Part shown: piece after piece, positions 1 to 9,876 of the stretch
Layout: each line of letters begins with the position of its first letter
Numbering within the stretch: position 1 is the stretch's first letter
Assembly (NCBI GenBank): GCA_902826155.1
Contig: CADEDU010000080.1
Location: 1-34,237, forward strand
Direction: 5' to 3'
DNA: 34,237 nt
From: an uncultured beta proteobacterium
GTDB taxonomy: Bacteria > Pseudomonadota > Gammaproteobacteria > Burkholderiales > SG8-39
The notes under the pieces: generated by a model
Database searches by the model: none
What the model saw: only the letters and a program-made list of their open reading frames with translations
What the model was told of the DNA's origin: nothing
Translations under genes and position numbers: made by a program

Positions 1-1
1 C

Positions 2-1717
2 GGAGCGCTGCACTTCGCGAATACCGCGCTCAACGCGACGGGCAGACGCGTCGGCACCGGCAAGCAACTGGCGCAGACAATGCGCGCCGTCGGCGTTGTA
101 ATCCTGCAGCCCAGTGGAGGCTGAGAGCGAGGCAGGGTCGACCAGTGCGCCGCGGAGCGAGAGGTTGTTGATCAGATTGATGCCGCTGGTGGGCGGCACG
201 CCATTGCCGGTGCCGAAGATCTGCGCCAGCGCGGCGGGCGCGAGCGTGGTCGGCAGCCCGGTTGCGGTGGAGGCGCCGAGACTGAATCCGCAGATGTTGT
301 CGAGTACGCTGAAGCGGCCATACGCGTTCGCATAGGCGACTGCAACGGCAGGGGCAACCTGGAAGCCGTAGTGCGATGGTCCGAGTATGTTGCTCTCGGG
401 TTCCCAGCCGTTGTCGTTCAGCAGCTTTTGTGCCTCGATCGCCTGTTCGGCGAGCGTGTTTGAGGCGAGCAGTCCGATCGTTCGCAGCGCGGTGCAACGC
501 GCCGCGGCGCGCGTGGCGACAACGAAGAAGCCTGCCGGCGCCGCAACGTTTTCCAGCGCGAGCGCGGCGCAAGGCTGATACAGGTTCGCCAGCGTGATGT
601 AGTCGTACAAGCCCTTGCTGTGGTTGGCGATGGTGCGGTTGCCGCGCTTGATGGTCAGATTTGGCACCGGACGCGGCTGCACCTGCGGCTCCGATACGAC
701 GATGCCGTCGATGAGTTTCTCGCGGTCCTGCTCGCCGGCCGCGAGCGATGCGCCGCCGCCATTGGAAACGCTCGATGCAATGACGATCGTGTTCTGCTTG
801 CGAATGCGATCACGGCCGCGATCGCGCGGATCGCGATGGTCGTTCACGACGACGAAGGCGAAACGGATCGCCTCGAGTACGTTCTCGCCCCAGTCCTTCT
901 CAGGGTTGAGTTGCGAGTGCGCGTGCTTGTAGGCGAAGCGATTCGGCGTGGCGGCGTTGAAGGCCAGGCGCTCGGCGTCGGTGAGTCGCGCGGTGAAGTG
1001 CGACGCGTCGCCCGCCGCGGCTGCGCCGGTGCGCGTGCCGTCGATGAGGCCGACCGTGTCGTTCGCCAGATCATGCGCACCGTTGCCCGAACCCTTGTCG
1101 GTGTAGGTAACCGCGCAGCCGCGCTTCAACCCCCACTCGCCGGTGGTGCCGATCGCGCCGTAGATCCCACGTGAGCCCGACGACGGACCGGCAACGATGC
1201 ACGCCTTGTCCGGGTCGAAGTGCGCCGGGATCTGCACCATCATCGCTACACTGCCGCGCCCGCTGGCGTAGGCGAGGCATTCGCGTCCGGCTATCTTGCC
1301 TTCGCCGAGCGTGTCCTTGCCCTGCAGATCGATGTTGGGGCCGTAGAGCACACCGTAGCCGCCCGCGGTGGACATGTCCGCGAGCGCGCGATAGTTGTTG
1401 TAGATGGCCAGCCGCCGCAGTTCGGCAGCGGTAGGTTGCAGCGGATTCGCGATCGCCGGCGCGGCGTTGCTTTGCAAGCCGGATTTGCCCAGGCCCGCGG
1501 TGAGCAGATCGTCGCTGACCCCATCGTAATCCTTGCACACCAGGCTGGACGCAACGAACACCGCATCGCGACCGTCGCGCCGGTCACGGTCATTGTTGTC
1601 GCGGCCGTCGGCTGCCGGGGTCGCTGCGGTCGATGTCGCCGATGCGGTCCAAACGAATGCCAGTGCGAGCAGAGCGGTGCGCGTGTGTCGACGCGCCTCG
1701 GAGGGGCGAGACCGCAT
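2..1717 (-). CDS. D-(-)-3-hydroxybutyrate oligomer hydrolase, C-terminus cut off by window start
   Basis: Hydrolyses 3-hydroxybutyrate oligomers released from PHB to the monomer (EC 3.1.1.22 family). The minus-strand frame is open from an ATG at 1717 to the window edge, giving 572 codons. The family is usually about 700 residues, so the last 100 or more are outside. The N-terminus reads as a signal peptide: basic MRSRPSEARRHTR, then a hydrophobic stretch ending near ASATSTAA. Family-like segments follow, including VFVASSLVCKDYDG, LAIYNNYRALADMS and GPSSGSRGIYGAIG. A Ser-Val-Ser-Asn-Gly-Gly motif has its second Ser at residue 318, which I take as the catalytic nucleophile. A clear AAGGAG lies about 5 nt before the ATG and fixes the start. 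It is divergent from the crotonase-like gene across 149 bp. The family call rests on recalled sequence features, not on a search. Confidence 0.85.
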   Translation of the reverse strand, partial: MRSRPSEARRHTRTALLALAFVWTASATSTAATPAADGRDNNDRDRRDGRDAVFVASSLVCKDYDGVSDDLLTAGLGKSGLQSNAAPAIANPLQPTAAELRRLAIYNNYRALADMSTAGGYGVLYGPNIDLQGKDTLGEGKIAGRECLAYASGRGSVAMMVQIPAHFDPDKACIVAGPSSGSRGIYGAIGTTGEWGLKRGCAVTYTDKGSGNGAHDLANDTVGLIDGTRTGAAAAGDASHFTARLTDAERLAFNAATPNRFAYKHAHSQLNPEKDWGENVLEAIRFAFVVVNDHRDPRDRGRDRIRKQNTIVIASSVSNGGGASLAAGEQDREKLIDGIVVSEPQVQPRPVPNLTIKRGNRTIANHSKGLYDYITLANLYQPCAALALENVAAPAGFFVVATRAAARCTALRTIGLLASNTLAEQAIEAQKLLNDNGWEPESNILGPSHYGFQVAPAVAVAYANAYGRFSVLDNICGFSLGASTATGLPTTLAPAALAQIFGTGNGVPPTSGINLINNLSLRGALVDPASLSASTGLQDYNADGAHCLRQLLAGADASARRVERGIREVQRS

Positions 1718-1866
1718 GGAGGCTCCTTTGTGTTTCGAGTTGGAGGGCGAAAGCGTTTGCGGCCGATCGTAGCACCACCGCTCGCGCACCCGTTCACGCG
1801 CTGGACGATCACCTGGAAACCCGCGAAGATCGGCGTTGATCTTCAACAGTCACACAGGAGCCAACG

Positions 1867-2676
1867 ATGTCCGACCGCTACGCCAGATACACCCGACTCA
1901 AGCTCGACTATCCGCATCCGCGCGTGCTGCGCATTACCATGAATCGCCCGGAGCGGCTGAACGCGACCGACAGCGTCATGCACAACGAGCTGGGCGAGAT
2001 CTGGCGCGATATCGATGCCGATCCGGATGTCAACGCGGTAGTGCTCACCGGAGCTGGCAAGGCGTTTTCCGCGGGCGGCGACTTCGACATGATCGAGGGG
2101 ATCATCAGTGATCCGCAGATCCGCGCGCAGAACTGGAAAGAGGCGCGCGACCTCGTCTACAACGTCATCAATTGCGGCAAGCCGATCGTGAGCGCGATTC
2201 GCGGTCCGGCGGTGGGCGCCGGACTCGTGGCCGGGTTGCTGGCTGACGTGTCGATCGCAGCGAAGGACGCGCGCATCATCGACGGACATACGCGTCTGGG
2301 CGTGGCCGCCGGCGATCACGCGGCGATCATCTGGCCGTTGTTGTGCGGCATGGCCAAGGCCAAGTACTACCTGCTGCTGTGCGACCCGTTGAGCGGCGCC
2401 GAGGCCGAGCGCATCGGCCTGATCTCGCTGGCCGTCGACGATGCGGAGCTCGATGCGAAGGCGCTGGAGATCGCCAAACGACTGGCCGAAGGCGCGCCCT
2501 CGGCGATCCGCTGGACCAAGTACGCGCTCAACAACTGGCTGCGGATGGCCGGGCCGACCTTCGATGCTTCGCTCGCGCTGGAGTTTCTCGGCTTCGCCGG
2601 GCCGGAGCCGCGCGAAGGGCTGGCCTCGCACCGCGAGAAGCGCAAGCCGAAGTTCGATCCGAACAGTCCGGTTTAA
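1867..2676 (+). CDS. Enoyl-CoA hydratase/isomerase (crotonase) family protein with non-canonical active site
   Basis: A crotonase-fold acyl-CoA enzyme of 269 residues, normal for the family. ATG 1867 is preceded by CACAGGAG, about 6 nt upstream. The oxyanion-hole segments are visible: [10 protein letters not shown] near residues 63-72 and GPAVGAGL at 113-120. When I align it by eye to rat mitochondrial hydratase, the two catalytic glutamates (E144 and E164 there) fall on Val121 and His141, in the segment [13 protein letters not shown]. The CoA-binding scaffold is therefore kept but classical syn-hydration is doubtful. It could be an isomerase, hydrolase or lyase, or a hydratase using other residues. 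It converges on the VOC gene with 15 bp between them, so it is not in that operon. The substrate is unknown. Confidence 0.9.
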   Translation: MSDRYARYTRLKLDYPHPRVLRITMNRPERLNATDSVMHNELGEIWRDIDADPDVNAVVLTGAGKAFSAGGDFDMIEGIISDPQIRAQNWKEARDLVYNVINCGKPIVSAIRGPAVGAGLVAGLLADVSIAAKDARIIDGHTRLGVAAGDHAAIIWPLLCGMAKAKYYLLLCDPLSGAEAERIGLISLAVDDAELDAKALEIAKRLAEGAPSAIRWTKYALNNWLRMAGPTFDASLALEFLGFAGPEPREGLASHREKRKPKFDPNSPV

Positions 2677-2691
2677 GCTTGCGTCAGCGCG

Positions 2692-3306
2692 TTACCGCCG
2701 CAGCGACGGATCCGCCAGCGTCGTGTCCTGACCCGGCGCCGGATGATCGACCGCCGATTCGAGCGTGAGCGCCTGACGCCACTCGGTTGACGGGCGCACG
2801 TAACCGCTGGTGCCGACCTGGTCGAGATTCCAATAGAGCTCCAGGTGATTGCCGTCGGGGTCGTTGAACTCGACGGCGATCTGGCAGCCGGCGCGCCGCC
2901 GCCCTTCGAACATCAACTCGACACCGTTCTTTTTCAGATGGTCGCGCGCGCGGAAGACCTCATCGAGCGAGGCCATTTCGAATGCGCAGTGATTGAGGCC
3001 GACGTTCTTGGCCGGGCGCCCGTGAATGCCGCCGGAGTCAGCGGCGATGTCCTTCGGCGTGGAATCGCCGACCAGCGCCACGCCGTGGTGATCGGTGTTG
3101 AAGCGCATGAACACCATGCCGCCGGGCACCATGCTGTCGGGATAGACATCGGAAATCTTGAAGCCGAGCACGTGCGTGTAGAAGCGCACGGCGCGCTCGA
3201 TGTCGCTCACGTTGAGCACGATGTGGCCGAGCTTCTGCACCTTGAACGGCAGGTGCTTCGGAATGCTCGCGCCGATGGACTGGATGCGTTCGACGTCGAT
3301 GGGCAT
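2692..3306 (-). CDS. VOC family protein (glyoxalase / extradiol dioxygenase-like)
   Basis: A 204-residue protein with one vicinal-oxygen-chelate module, roughly residues 22-165, with paired beta-alpha-beta-beta-beta motifs. Putative metal ligands are His in KLGHIVLNVSD, His in GLNHCAFEM and Glu in GNHLELYWN. The His-His-Glu pattern and the ending DPDGNHLELYW resemble single-module extradiol dioxygenases such as catechol 2,3-dioxygenase-like proteins, so ring cleavage is possible but the substrate cannot be read. The C-terminal 40 residues lie outside the fold and look unstructured. It is downstream of the MDR oxidoreductase on the same strand, 28 bp apart, so the two are probably cotranscribed. 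No strong Shine-Dalgarno is seen before the ATG at 3306; the start is chosen because it is the first ATG and gives a natural N-terminus. Confidence 0.88.
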   Translation of the reverse strand: MPIDVERIQSIGASIPKHLPFKVQKLGHIVLNVSDIERAVRFYTHVLGFKISDVYPDSMVPGGMVFMRFNTDHHGVALVGDSTPKDIAADSGGIHGRPAKNVGLNHCAFEMASLDEVFRARDHLKKNGVELMFEGRRRAGCQIAVEFNDPDGNHLELYWNLDQVGTSGYVRPSTEWRQALTLESAVDHPAPGQDTTLADPSLRR

Positions 3307-3334
3307 GGGGTTCTCGCTGGTGAGCCTGACGGCG

Positions 3335-4348
3335 CTAGTGACGGATGCAAATTTTGCCGAAGTGCGCGCCGGATTTCAGATACATCATCGCTTCCTTCAA
3401 TTCTTCGAACGCGAATACACGGTCGATGACCGGTTTGATGCGATGCTGTTCGAGCGCGCGCATCATCGCCGCGAAGCCGTCGCGGTGTCCGACGGTGATG
3501 CCCTGCAGGCGCACCTGGCGTGTCACGACCAGGCCGAGCGGTGCGTTCATCGCGCCGCCCGAGAGCACGCCGATCATCGACAGCGTGCCACCGGGCCGGA
3601 TCGATCGCAGCGACTGCGGCAGGGTGGTCTCGCCGCCGAGTTCGACGATGTGATCGTAGCCCGCGCCGCCGGTGATCTCGCGCGTGGCCTTCGACCACTC
3701 CGGCGTGGTTTTGTAGTTGATGGCGGCGTCTGCACCCAGCGCCTTCACGCGCGCGATCTTCTCGTCGCTGGAGGAGATTACTGTGACATGTGCGCCCAGC
3801 AGCTTGGCGAACTGCAAGGCAAACAGCGCGACGCCACCGGTGCCTTGCACCAGCACGCGCGAACCGGGTCCGAGGCGGTCGTAGGTGACGAGCGCGCTCC
3901 AGGCGGTGAGTGCGGCACAGGGCAGGGTCGCGGCCTCTTCGTGCGAAAGATACGCGGGTACCTTGACGACGCCGGTCTCGGGCAGACACATGAACTGCGC
4001 CATGGTCCCGTCGATCGGTCCGCCCAGCGTGCCGGTGACCTTCTCGAGAGAGGGCTCGCCGCCGGGCCAGTTCTGCATGAAGCCGGGGCAGACGCGATCG
4101 CCCGCCTTGAACTGCTTCACCCCGGCGCCGACCTCGACGATCTCGCCGACGCCGTCCGATAGCGGAATCAACGGCAGGTTGCCGGTGAACGATCCATAGC
4201 CGCGATTGGGCACGACGAGATCGCGATAGTTCACCGAGGAGGCTTTCATTGCGATCAGCACCTGGCCGGGGCCAGGTTTGGGGTCGGGGCGTGAGGCGAT
4301 CTGCAAGTGATCGAAGCCCCAGTCGTCTTGGATCTGGAAGACTCTCAT
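3335..4348 (-). CDS. MDR-superfamily NAD(P)-dependent alcohol dehydrogenase / quinone oxidoreductase
   Basis: A medium-chain dehydrogenase/reductase of 337 residues, the usual length. The N-terminal GroES-like domain shows KASSVNYRDL and PLSDGVGEIVEVG. The Rossmann domain carries VLVQGTGGVALFALQFAK, with the nucleotide-binding glycines in GTGGVA, and then the sugar-contacting region VTVISSSDEK. I see neither the Cys/His/Glu catalytic zinc set in the classical ADH arrangement nor a four-Cys structural zinc loop, which favours a zinc-independent, quinone-reductase-like member. It lies 147 bp downstream of glgB on the same strand and 28 bp upstream of the VOC gene. Pairing with the VOC protein suggests a small catabolic or detoxification unit rather than a glycogen role. 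Substrate unknown. Confidence 0.9.
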   Translation of the reverse strand: MRVFQIQDDWGFDHLQIASRPDPKPGPGQVLIAMKASSVNYRDLVVPNRGYGSFTGNLPLIPLSDGVGEIVEVGAGVKQFKAGDRVCPGFMQNWPGGEPSLEKVTGTLGGPIDGTMAQFMCLPETGVVKVPAYLSHEEAATLPCAALTAWSALVTYDRLGPGSRVLVQGTGGVALFALQFAKLLGAHVTVISSSDEKIARVKALGADAAINYKTTPEWSKATREITGGAGYDHIVELGGETTLPQSLRSIRPGGTLSMIGVLSGGAMNAPLGLVVTRQVRLQGITVGHRDGFAAMMRALEQHRIKPVIDRVFAFEELKEAMMYLKSGAHFGKICIRH

Positions 4349-4495
4349 GGTGTCGTTGCGGGGAGGAGCGTGGTGGGATGAGGTGTGTAATGGGACGTGG
4401 TGTGTAGTGCGAGCCAGACGTTGCGTGAGACGGAGGTGTGCGTCAGACGGGCAGATTAGAGCAGATCGATCGGTGCTCGGATCTCGGGCCTTCGT

Positions 4496-6688
4496 TCAGC
4501 GGCCCTCGGCGTCGCGTCGCAGGATCACGGCACCGAGTGGCGGCACGGTGATCGCCATCGAGGCGGGTTGTCCCATCCACGCATCGGCGCGCGCCTCGAT
4601 CGCACCAAGGTTGCCCACGTTCGAGCCGCCGTAATGCGCCGAGTCGCTGTTGATCAGCTCACGGTAGGTGCCCGGCCGCGGAGCGCCGATGCGATAGTCG
4701 CTGCGCGGCACAGGCGTGAAGTTCAGGGCAACGATCACCGCCTCGCCGTCGCGTGCACGACGAAGGAAGCAGATGATCGACTGGTCGGCATCGTGGCAAT
4801 CGATCCAGGTGAAGCCTTGCGGATCGAAGTCGAGCTCATGCAGCGCCGCGGTCGCTCGATACAGCCGGTTGAGATCGCCGAGCAATCGTTGCGCACCCGC
4901 GTGCTCGGGATACTGGGTCAACGACCAGTCGAGTTCGCGCCGTTCCGACCATTCACTGGTCTGGCCGAACTCGCCGCCCATGAACATCAGCTTCTTGCCG
5001 GGCATCGCCACCTGGTAGGTGAGCAGCAGTCGCAGCTGGGCGAAGCGCTGCCACGCATCGCCGTGCATCTTGTTGATGAGTGGCCGCTTGCCGTGAACCA
5101 CTTCGTCGTGCGACAGCGGCAGCACGAAGTTCTCGGAGTAGGCGTAGAGCTGACCGAAGGTGAGCTTGTCGTGATGGAACCGCCGATAGATCGGATCGAG
5201 CGCCAGATACTCGAGCGTGTCGTGCATCCAGCCCATGTTCCATTTCATCGAGAAGCCGAGACCGCCCAGATACACCGGCCGCGACACCATCGGCCAGGAA
5301 GTCGACTCCTCGGCGATCGTCACCACGCCCGGAAATTGCGCGTGCACCATGGTGTTGAACGCGCGCAGGAACTCGACCGCTTCGAGATTCTCGCGACCGC
5401 CATAGCGGTTGGGGAGCCACTCGCCCGGCTTGCGCGAATAGTCCAGATAGAGCATCGAGGCCACGGCGTCGACGCGGATGCCGTCGAAGTGGAATTCGTC
5501 GAGCCAGTAGAACGCACTCGACAGCAGGAAACTGCGCACCTCGTTACGCGCGAAGTTGAAGGTGTGCGTGCCCCAGTCGGGATGAATGCCGATGCGGGGA
5601 TCGGGATGCTCGTAGAGCGGCGATCCGTCGAAGCGCGCCAGCGCCCAGCTGTCTTGCGGGAAATGACCAGGCACCCAGTCCAGGACGACGCCCAGGCCGA
5701 CGCGGTGGCATTCGTCGATGAAGAACCGCAGATCGTCCGGTGAACCGAAACGGCTGCTCGGGGCGAAGTACCCGGTGGTCTGATAGCCCCACGATTCATC
5801 CAGCGGATGCTCGGTGATAGGCAGCAGCTCAATATGTGTAAAGCCAAGAGACAGCACGTAGGGGATGAGCCGACCCGCGAGTTCGCGCCAGCCGTAGAAG
5901 CGACTGTCGCTATGGCGCATCCAGGACCCGGCATGCACTTCGTAGATCGACAGTGGCGCGTGCAGCCAGTCACGCTGTGCGCGTGAGGCAAGCCACGTCT
6001 GGTCGCGCCACGTGAACGATGACCGCTCGCACACGACACTGGCGGTGGCTGGACGTGATTCGCAGGCGCGGGCGTACGGATCGGATTTGAGGAATACCGC
6101 ACCGCTGTCACGATGGCGCAATTCGAACTTGTAATGGGTGCCCTGCACAATGCCCGGCACGAACAACTCCCAGACGCCGCTTGCACCCAGCGTCGACATC
6201 GGATGAATGCGCCCGTCCCACTGGTTGAACTCGCCTACCACCGAGACACGCTCGGCATTGGGGGCCCATACGCGAAATTGCGTGCCCGCCACGCCGTCGC
6301 GTTCCAGTGCCTGTGCGCCGAGCAGCGCATGCGCGTGCAACTGGGTGCCATCGTTGAACTCGCGCAGCGCGTCGTGGTCGGGCGCGATGGCGAATGCATA
6401 GGCATCGTGGCGCGTAAAGCGCCGGGCATCGGCATCGATCACCAACCGATACGGATGCGCAGGCGGCGTCGGGCCGCGCCACTGGAACACGCCATCGGGA
6501 TGCAAGGCGCGCATCGGCACGATCTGTCCCGACGCTTCGATGCTCATGCCCGTGGCGCGCGGCTGAAATGCGGTGACGGTCCAGTGCGCACCGTCGCGGT
6601 GCAGGCCTAGCACTGCGTGAGGCGAATGCTCGCGCGCGGCGAGCAGTCGTTCGAAGCGTGCGGCAACCGGGGCGAGCGTGTGATCCAT
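4496..6688 (-). CDS. glgB: 1,4-alpha-glucan branching enzyme GlgB (GH13)
   Basis: Transfers alpha-1,4 glucan segments to form alpha-1,6 branches in glycogen (EC 2.4.1.18). With the ATG at 6688 the product is 730 residues, against 728 in E. coli. The order is an N1-like domain (about 15-125), a CBM48/N2 domain with [20 protein letters not shown] (about 138-157), the GH13 barrel (about 245-610) and a C-terminal beta domain. The catalytic triad is Asp407 in [12 protein letters not shown], Glu460 in VVTIAEEST and Asp528 in [12 protein letters not shown], each offset by two from E. coli D405/E458/D526. The frame stays open upstream across the antisense of glgC, but that extension has no branching-enzyme character. 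The start has no good Shine-Dalgarno. It is divergent from glgC over 117 bp. Confidence 0.96.
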   Translation of the reverse strand: MDHTLAPVAARFERLLAAREHSPHAVLGLHRDGAHWTVTAFQPRATGMSIEASGQIVPMRALHPDGVFQWRGPTPPAHPYRLVIDADARRFTRHDAYAFAIAPDHDALREFNDGTQLHAHALLGAQALERDGVAGTQFRVWAPNAERVSVVGEFNQWDGRIHPMSTLGASGVWELFVPGIVQGTHYKFELRHRDSGAVFLKSDPYARACESRPATASVVCERSSFTWRDQTWLASRAQRDWLHAPLSIYEVHAGSWMRHSDSRFYGWRELAGRLIPYVLSLGFTHIELLPITEHPLDESWGYQTTGYFAPSSRFGSPDDLRFFIDECHRVGLGVVLDWVPGHFPQDSWALARFDGSPLYEHPDPRIGIHPDWGTHTFNFARNEVRSFLLSSAFYWLDEFHFDGIRVDAVASMLYLDYSRKPGEWLPNRYGGRENLEAVEFLRAFNTMVHAQFPGVVTIAEESTSWPMVSRPVYLGGLGFSMKWNMGWMHDTLEYLALDPIYRRFHHDKLTFGQLYAYSENFVLPLSHDEVVHGKRPLINKMHGDAWQRFAQLRLLLTYQVAMPGKKLMFMGGEFGQTSEWSERRELDWSLTQYPEHAGAQRLLGDLNRLYRATAALHELDFDPQGFTWIDCHDADQSIICFLRRARDGEAVIVALNFTPVPRSDYRIGAPRPGTYRELINSDSAHYGGSNVGNLGAIEARADAWMGQPASMAITVPPLGAVILRRDAEGR

Positions 6689-6805
6689 ATCGGGACGAAG
6701 TGTATGCGAGCGAGCCGCACTGGGTGTCGCAGCTCGTGCGGAACATCGCGGGCCACGGGCTGGCGAGTGCCGGCGGCATGCGTCAACATCCGGAGGTAAC
6801 CCATC
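6689..6805. promoter_or_regulatory. Divergent glgB/glgC intergenic region with strong glgC ribosome binding site
   Basis: These 117 bp separate the starts of glgB (leftward) and glgC (rightward), so promoters for both must lie here or inside the neighbouring 5' ends. The clear element is GGAGGT at 6792-6797, 8 nt before the glgC ATG. I found no convincing -35/-10 pair and no operator palindrome. Confidence 0.5.
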
Positions 6806-8131
6806 ATGTCTGCGGTCGACAATCAACTTCGCAGCGTAACGCCGCTTCATCACGCGCTCGATTCGCGCTTCATCAGCGAGTTGACCCGCGTGACGTTCGC
6901 GCTGGTGCTGGCCGGTGGGCGCGGATCGCGTCTCAAGCAGCTCACCGACTGGCGCGCAAAGCCTGCAGTACCGTTCGGCGGCAAGTTCCGCATCATCGAC
7001 TTCACCTTGTCGAACTGCGTCAACTCCGGCGTGCGACGCGTCGGCGTGGCGACCCAGTACAAGGCGCAGAGCCTGGTGCGACACCTGCAGCGCGGGTGGA
7101 GTTTTCTCGATGGGCGCTTCGGCGAGTTCATCGAGATCCTGCCCGCGCAGCAACAGCGTGACGACGAGTCCTGGTACCAAGGCACGGCCGATGCGGTGTT
7201 CCAGAACCTGGGTGTGATCCGCCAGGACGCCCCGCGATACGTGCTGGTGCTCTCCGGTGATCACATCTACAAGATGGACTACGGCAAGCTGCTCGCGGCA
7301 CACGTGGCCAGGCGCGCCGAGGCGACCGTTGCTTGTATCGAGGTGCCCAAGCGCGAGGCGAGTGCGTTCGGGGTCATGCGCCTGGACGACAACGGGCGCG
7401 TGCTCGGTTTCGAAGAGAAGCCGCGCGATCCATCCACGCTGCCGCATCGACCCGACGTTGCGCTGGCGAGCATGGGGGTGTACGTGTTCAACGCCGAGTT
7501 TCTCTACGAACAGCTGGTCCGCGATGCGGATGATCCGGCCAGCTCGCACGACTTCGGCAAGGACGTGATTCCCTACTGCGTCCCGCGTCATCAGATCTTC
7601 GCCCACAACTTCGCCGAGAGCTGCATCGGTGCGACCGATGAGGGGCGGCCGTACTGGCGCGACGTCGGCACGCTCGATGCCTTCTTCGAGGCGAACATGG
7701 AATTGACGAAAGTGGTGCCGGAACTCGATCTGTACGATCAGCGCTGGCCGATCTGGACCGATCAGCCGCAGCTGCCGCCGGCGAAGTTCGTGTTCGACGA
7801 GGAAGGTCGGCGAGGCACCGCGGCCGATGCGCTGGTTTCGGGCGGATGTATCGTGAGCGGTGCGAGCATCCGTCGCTCGGTGCTGTTTTCCGATGTGCGC
7901 GTGGCCGAGCATTCGCTGGTGCAGGATTCGATCGTGCTGCCCAACGTGCAGATCGGTCGCAATGTCACGCTCAAGCGCGCGATCGTCGATCGGCGTGCGG
8001 TGGTGCCCGATGGGCTGGTGGTGGGCGTCGACCGCGAGCACGATCGGCGCCGCTTCACCGTGTCGGAAAACGGCGTCGTGCTGATCACGCCCGAGATGCT
8101 CGGGCAGCGTCTGGCGCATCTTCGCGCCTGA
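6806..8131 (+). CDS. glgC: Glucose-1-phosphate adenylyltransferase GlgC
   Basis: Makes ADP-glucose from ATP and glucose-1-phosphate, the committed step of bacterial glycogen synthesis (EC 2.7.7.27). The product is 441 residues, the usual length for proteobacterial GlgC. The N-terminal nucleotidyltransferase domain holds [20 protein letters not shown] (about 33-52), then [14 protein letters not shown], the WYQGTADAV substrate loop and [10 protein letters not shown] with the catalytic-region Asp. The C-terminal left-handed beta helix is seen as hexapeptide-like turns in [20 protein letters not shown] and [18 protein letters not shown] 8 nt upstream fixes the ATG. The TGA is followed after 20 bp by the first GH57 gene, so this gene heads a probable operon glgC-GH57-GH57-glgP-glgA. 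Confidence 0.97.
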   Translation: MSAVDNQLRSVTPLHHALDSRFISELTRVTFALVLAGGRGSRLKQLTDWRAKPAVPFGGKFRIIDFTLSNCVNSGVRRVGVATQYKAQSLVRHLQRGWSFLDGRFGEFIEILPAQQQRDDESWYQGTADAVFQNLGVIRQDAPRYVLVLSGDHIYKMDYGKLLAAHVARRAEATVACIEVPKREASAFGVMRLDDNGRVLGFEEKPRDPSTLPHRPDVALASMGVYVFNAEFLYEQLVRDADDPASSHDFGKDVIPYCVPRHQIFAHNFAESCIGATDEGRPYWRDVGTLDAFFEANMELTKVVPELDLYDQRWPIWTDQPQLPPAKFVFDEEGRRGTAADALVSGGCIVSGASIRRSVLFSDVRVAEHSLVQDSIVLPNVQIGRNVTLKRAIVDRRAVVPDGLVVGVDREHDRRRFTVSENGVVLITPEMLGQRLAHLRA

Positions 8132-8151
8132 AGTCCAGGGGCTTGCCGGTC

Positions 8152-9858
8152 ATGTCTGCGAAAAAACTCGATCTCGTGCTGCTGTGGCACATGCATCAAC
8201 CCGACTATCGCGATTCCGTTTCGGGCGAGGTGCTGGAGCCCTGGACGTACCTGCACGCGCTCAAGGACTACGTCGACATGGCCGGGCATCTGGAGCGTCA
8301 TCCCGACGTGCGCGCGGTCGTGAACTTCACGCCGGTGCTGATCGACCAGCTCGAGGCGCTCGCCGCCGAACTTGCGAACGGCAACTCGCGTGAACGGCTG
8401 GCGCGTCTGCTGCGCGAACCCGACCTGGGCCGGATTGCGCTATCGGACAAGCAGTGGCTGCTCGAGCACGGCTTTCGCTGCAACCATCCGACGATGCTTG
8501 CGCCGTTCCAAGGCTATGCGGAGCTGTGGCGCATCCGCCAGTCGTTCGAGGACGATCTCGCCGGGGCGGCGCTCTATCTGGGCGAGGCCTACTTCGCCGA
8601 TCTGATCACCTGGTATCACCTGGCCTGGACCGGTGAGACGACTCGGCGCGACGTACCGCTGGTGCGCGAGCTGATCAAGAAGGGGGCCGGCTTCACCCTC
8701 GCCGATCGCGAGGCACTCTACGCGCTCAACTGTGAAGTGATCAGCCAAATCGTGCCGCGCTACCGGCGCCTGGCCGAGCGTGGGCAGATCGAGTTGTCGA
8801 CGACGCCGTACTCGCATCCGCTCGCGCCGCTGCTGCTCGATTTCAAGTGCGTGCGCGAGGCGCTCGGCTCGGCGGCGATTCCGGCAAACGCGGCTTATCC
8901 GGGCGGGCAGGCGCGCGTCGATTGGCAGATCGAACGCGCCCAGGCGCGGCACGCCGAGGTATTCGGCGCGCATGCACGCGGCATGTGGCCGGCCGAAGGC
9001 GCGTTGTCCGACGAGTTCCTGTCGCGACTGTCGTCCTCCCGCGTGCAGTGGGTGATGACCGGCGAGGCGGTGCTGACCAACAGCCTCAAGGTGTTGGGGC
9101 AGCGTGTCGACGAGCGCGAACGGCATCTGAGCAGCGCCTATCGCTTCGATGCGGGGCAGGGCGCCGCGGTGTTCTTCCGCGACGATGAGCTGTCTGACCT
9201 GATCGGCTTCGAGTATGCGCGCTGGCATGGCAAGGCCGCCGCCAACGATCTCATCGCTCGACTGGAGCGTCGCCGCGAGGTGCTCAACGGCGTGGCGAGC
9301 GATCCGCTCGTGGTGATCGCGCTCGACGGCGAAAACGCGTGGGAGCACTTTCCCTACAACGGCTACTATTTCTTCGAGGAGCTGTACGGCTACCTGAGCG
9401 CACACGAAGGCATCGACACGACGACGCCGAGTCGCTATCTGGAACGCTGCGGTTCACGCGTACCGAGCTTGCCGCACATCGTTGCGGGTAGCTGGGTGTA
9501 CGGCAATCTGTCCACCTGGATGGGCGATCCGGTGAAGAACAGCGCCTGGGACCGGCTGTGCCGCGCCAAGCAGGCGCACGACACGCGTGCCGGGGAAGCG
9601 AACTGGTCCGACGCGCAGCGCGCAGCGATCGAGATGCAGTTGGCACGGGCCGAGAGTTCCGACTGGTTCTGGTGGTTAGGCGAAGGGGCAGAAGGGCATG
9701 GCCCTCGTACGTTCGACTATCTCGCACGCCGTAATCTGGTGAACCTGTATCAGCTGATCGGAGTGGAACACCCCGAGGATCTCGAGCGCGCAGTCGTCGG
9801 TGACGGTGAAGGGCGCGAAGGCGCGCCGACCGTTGGCACGATGCGCCGTTCGAGTTGA
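8152..9858 (+). CDS. Glycoside hydrolase family 57 protein 1 (amylase/amylopullulanase-like)
   Basis: An alpha-glucan active enzyme of 568 residues with the GH57 (beta/alpha)7 barrel. Motif 1 is LLWHMHQPDYR at residues 10-20. The expected nucleophile is Glu282 in GMWPAEGALSDE. The acid-region Asp lies in FFRDDELSDLIGFEY (Asp344, Asp345, Asp349), and ALDGENAWEHFPYN follows. This pattern is closest to the amylase/amylopullulanase branch of GH57 and differs from the 4-alpha-glucanotransferase branch of the next gene. Whether it cleaves alpha-1,4, alpha-1,6 or both cannot be read. No signal peptide is seen, so it acts in the cytoplasm on glycogen or maltodextrin. It starts 20 bp after glgC and ends 18 bp before the second GH57 gene. 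The ATG at 8152 is chosen because the HxHQP motif usually lies close to the N-terminus; the Shine-Dalgarno is weak. Confidence 0.9.
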   Translation: MSAKKLDLVLLWHMHQPDYRDSVSGEVLEPWTYLHALKDYVDMAGHLERHPDVRAVVNFTPVLIDQLEALAAELANGNSRERLARLLREPDLGRIALSDKQWLLEHGFRCNHPTMLAPFQGYAELWRIRQSFEDDLAGAALYLGEAYFADLITWYHLAWTGETTRRDVPLVRELIKKGAGFTLADREALYALNCEVISQIVPRYRRLAERGQIELSTTPYSHPLAPLLLDFKCVREALGSAAIPANAAYPGGQARVDWQIERAQARHAEVFGAHARGMWPAEGALSDEFLSRLSSSRVQWVMTGEAVLTNSLKVLGQRVDERERHLSSAYRFDAGQGAAVFFRDDELSDLIGFEYARWHGKAAANDLIARLERRREVLNGVASDPLVVIALDGENAWEHFPYNGYYFFEELYGYLSAHEGIDTTTPSRYLERCGSRVPSLPHIVAGSWVYGNLSTWMGDPVKNSAWDRLCRAKQAHDTRAGEANWSDAQRAAIEMQLARAESSDWFWWLGEGAEGHGPRTFDYLARRNLVNLYQLIGVEHPEDLERAVVGDGEGREGAPTVGTMRRSS

Positions 9859-9876
9859 GTTGCGGGCGCGACGACC

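Noticed and set aside
6689..8119. Upstream extension of the glgB frame to 8119 on the minus strand, giving a 1207-codon protein
   Set aside because: The extra 470 or so codons lie exactly antisense to glgC and have no branching-enzyme or other recognisable features. They reflect the scarcity of stop codons opposite high-GC genes. GlgB aligns at full length from 6688.
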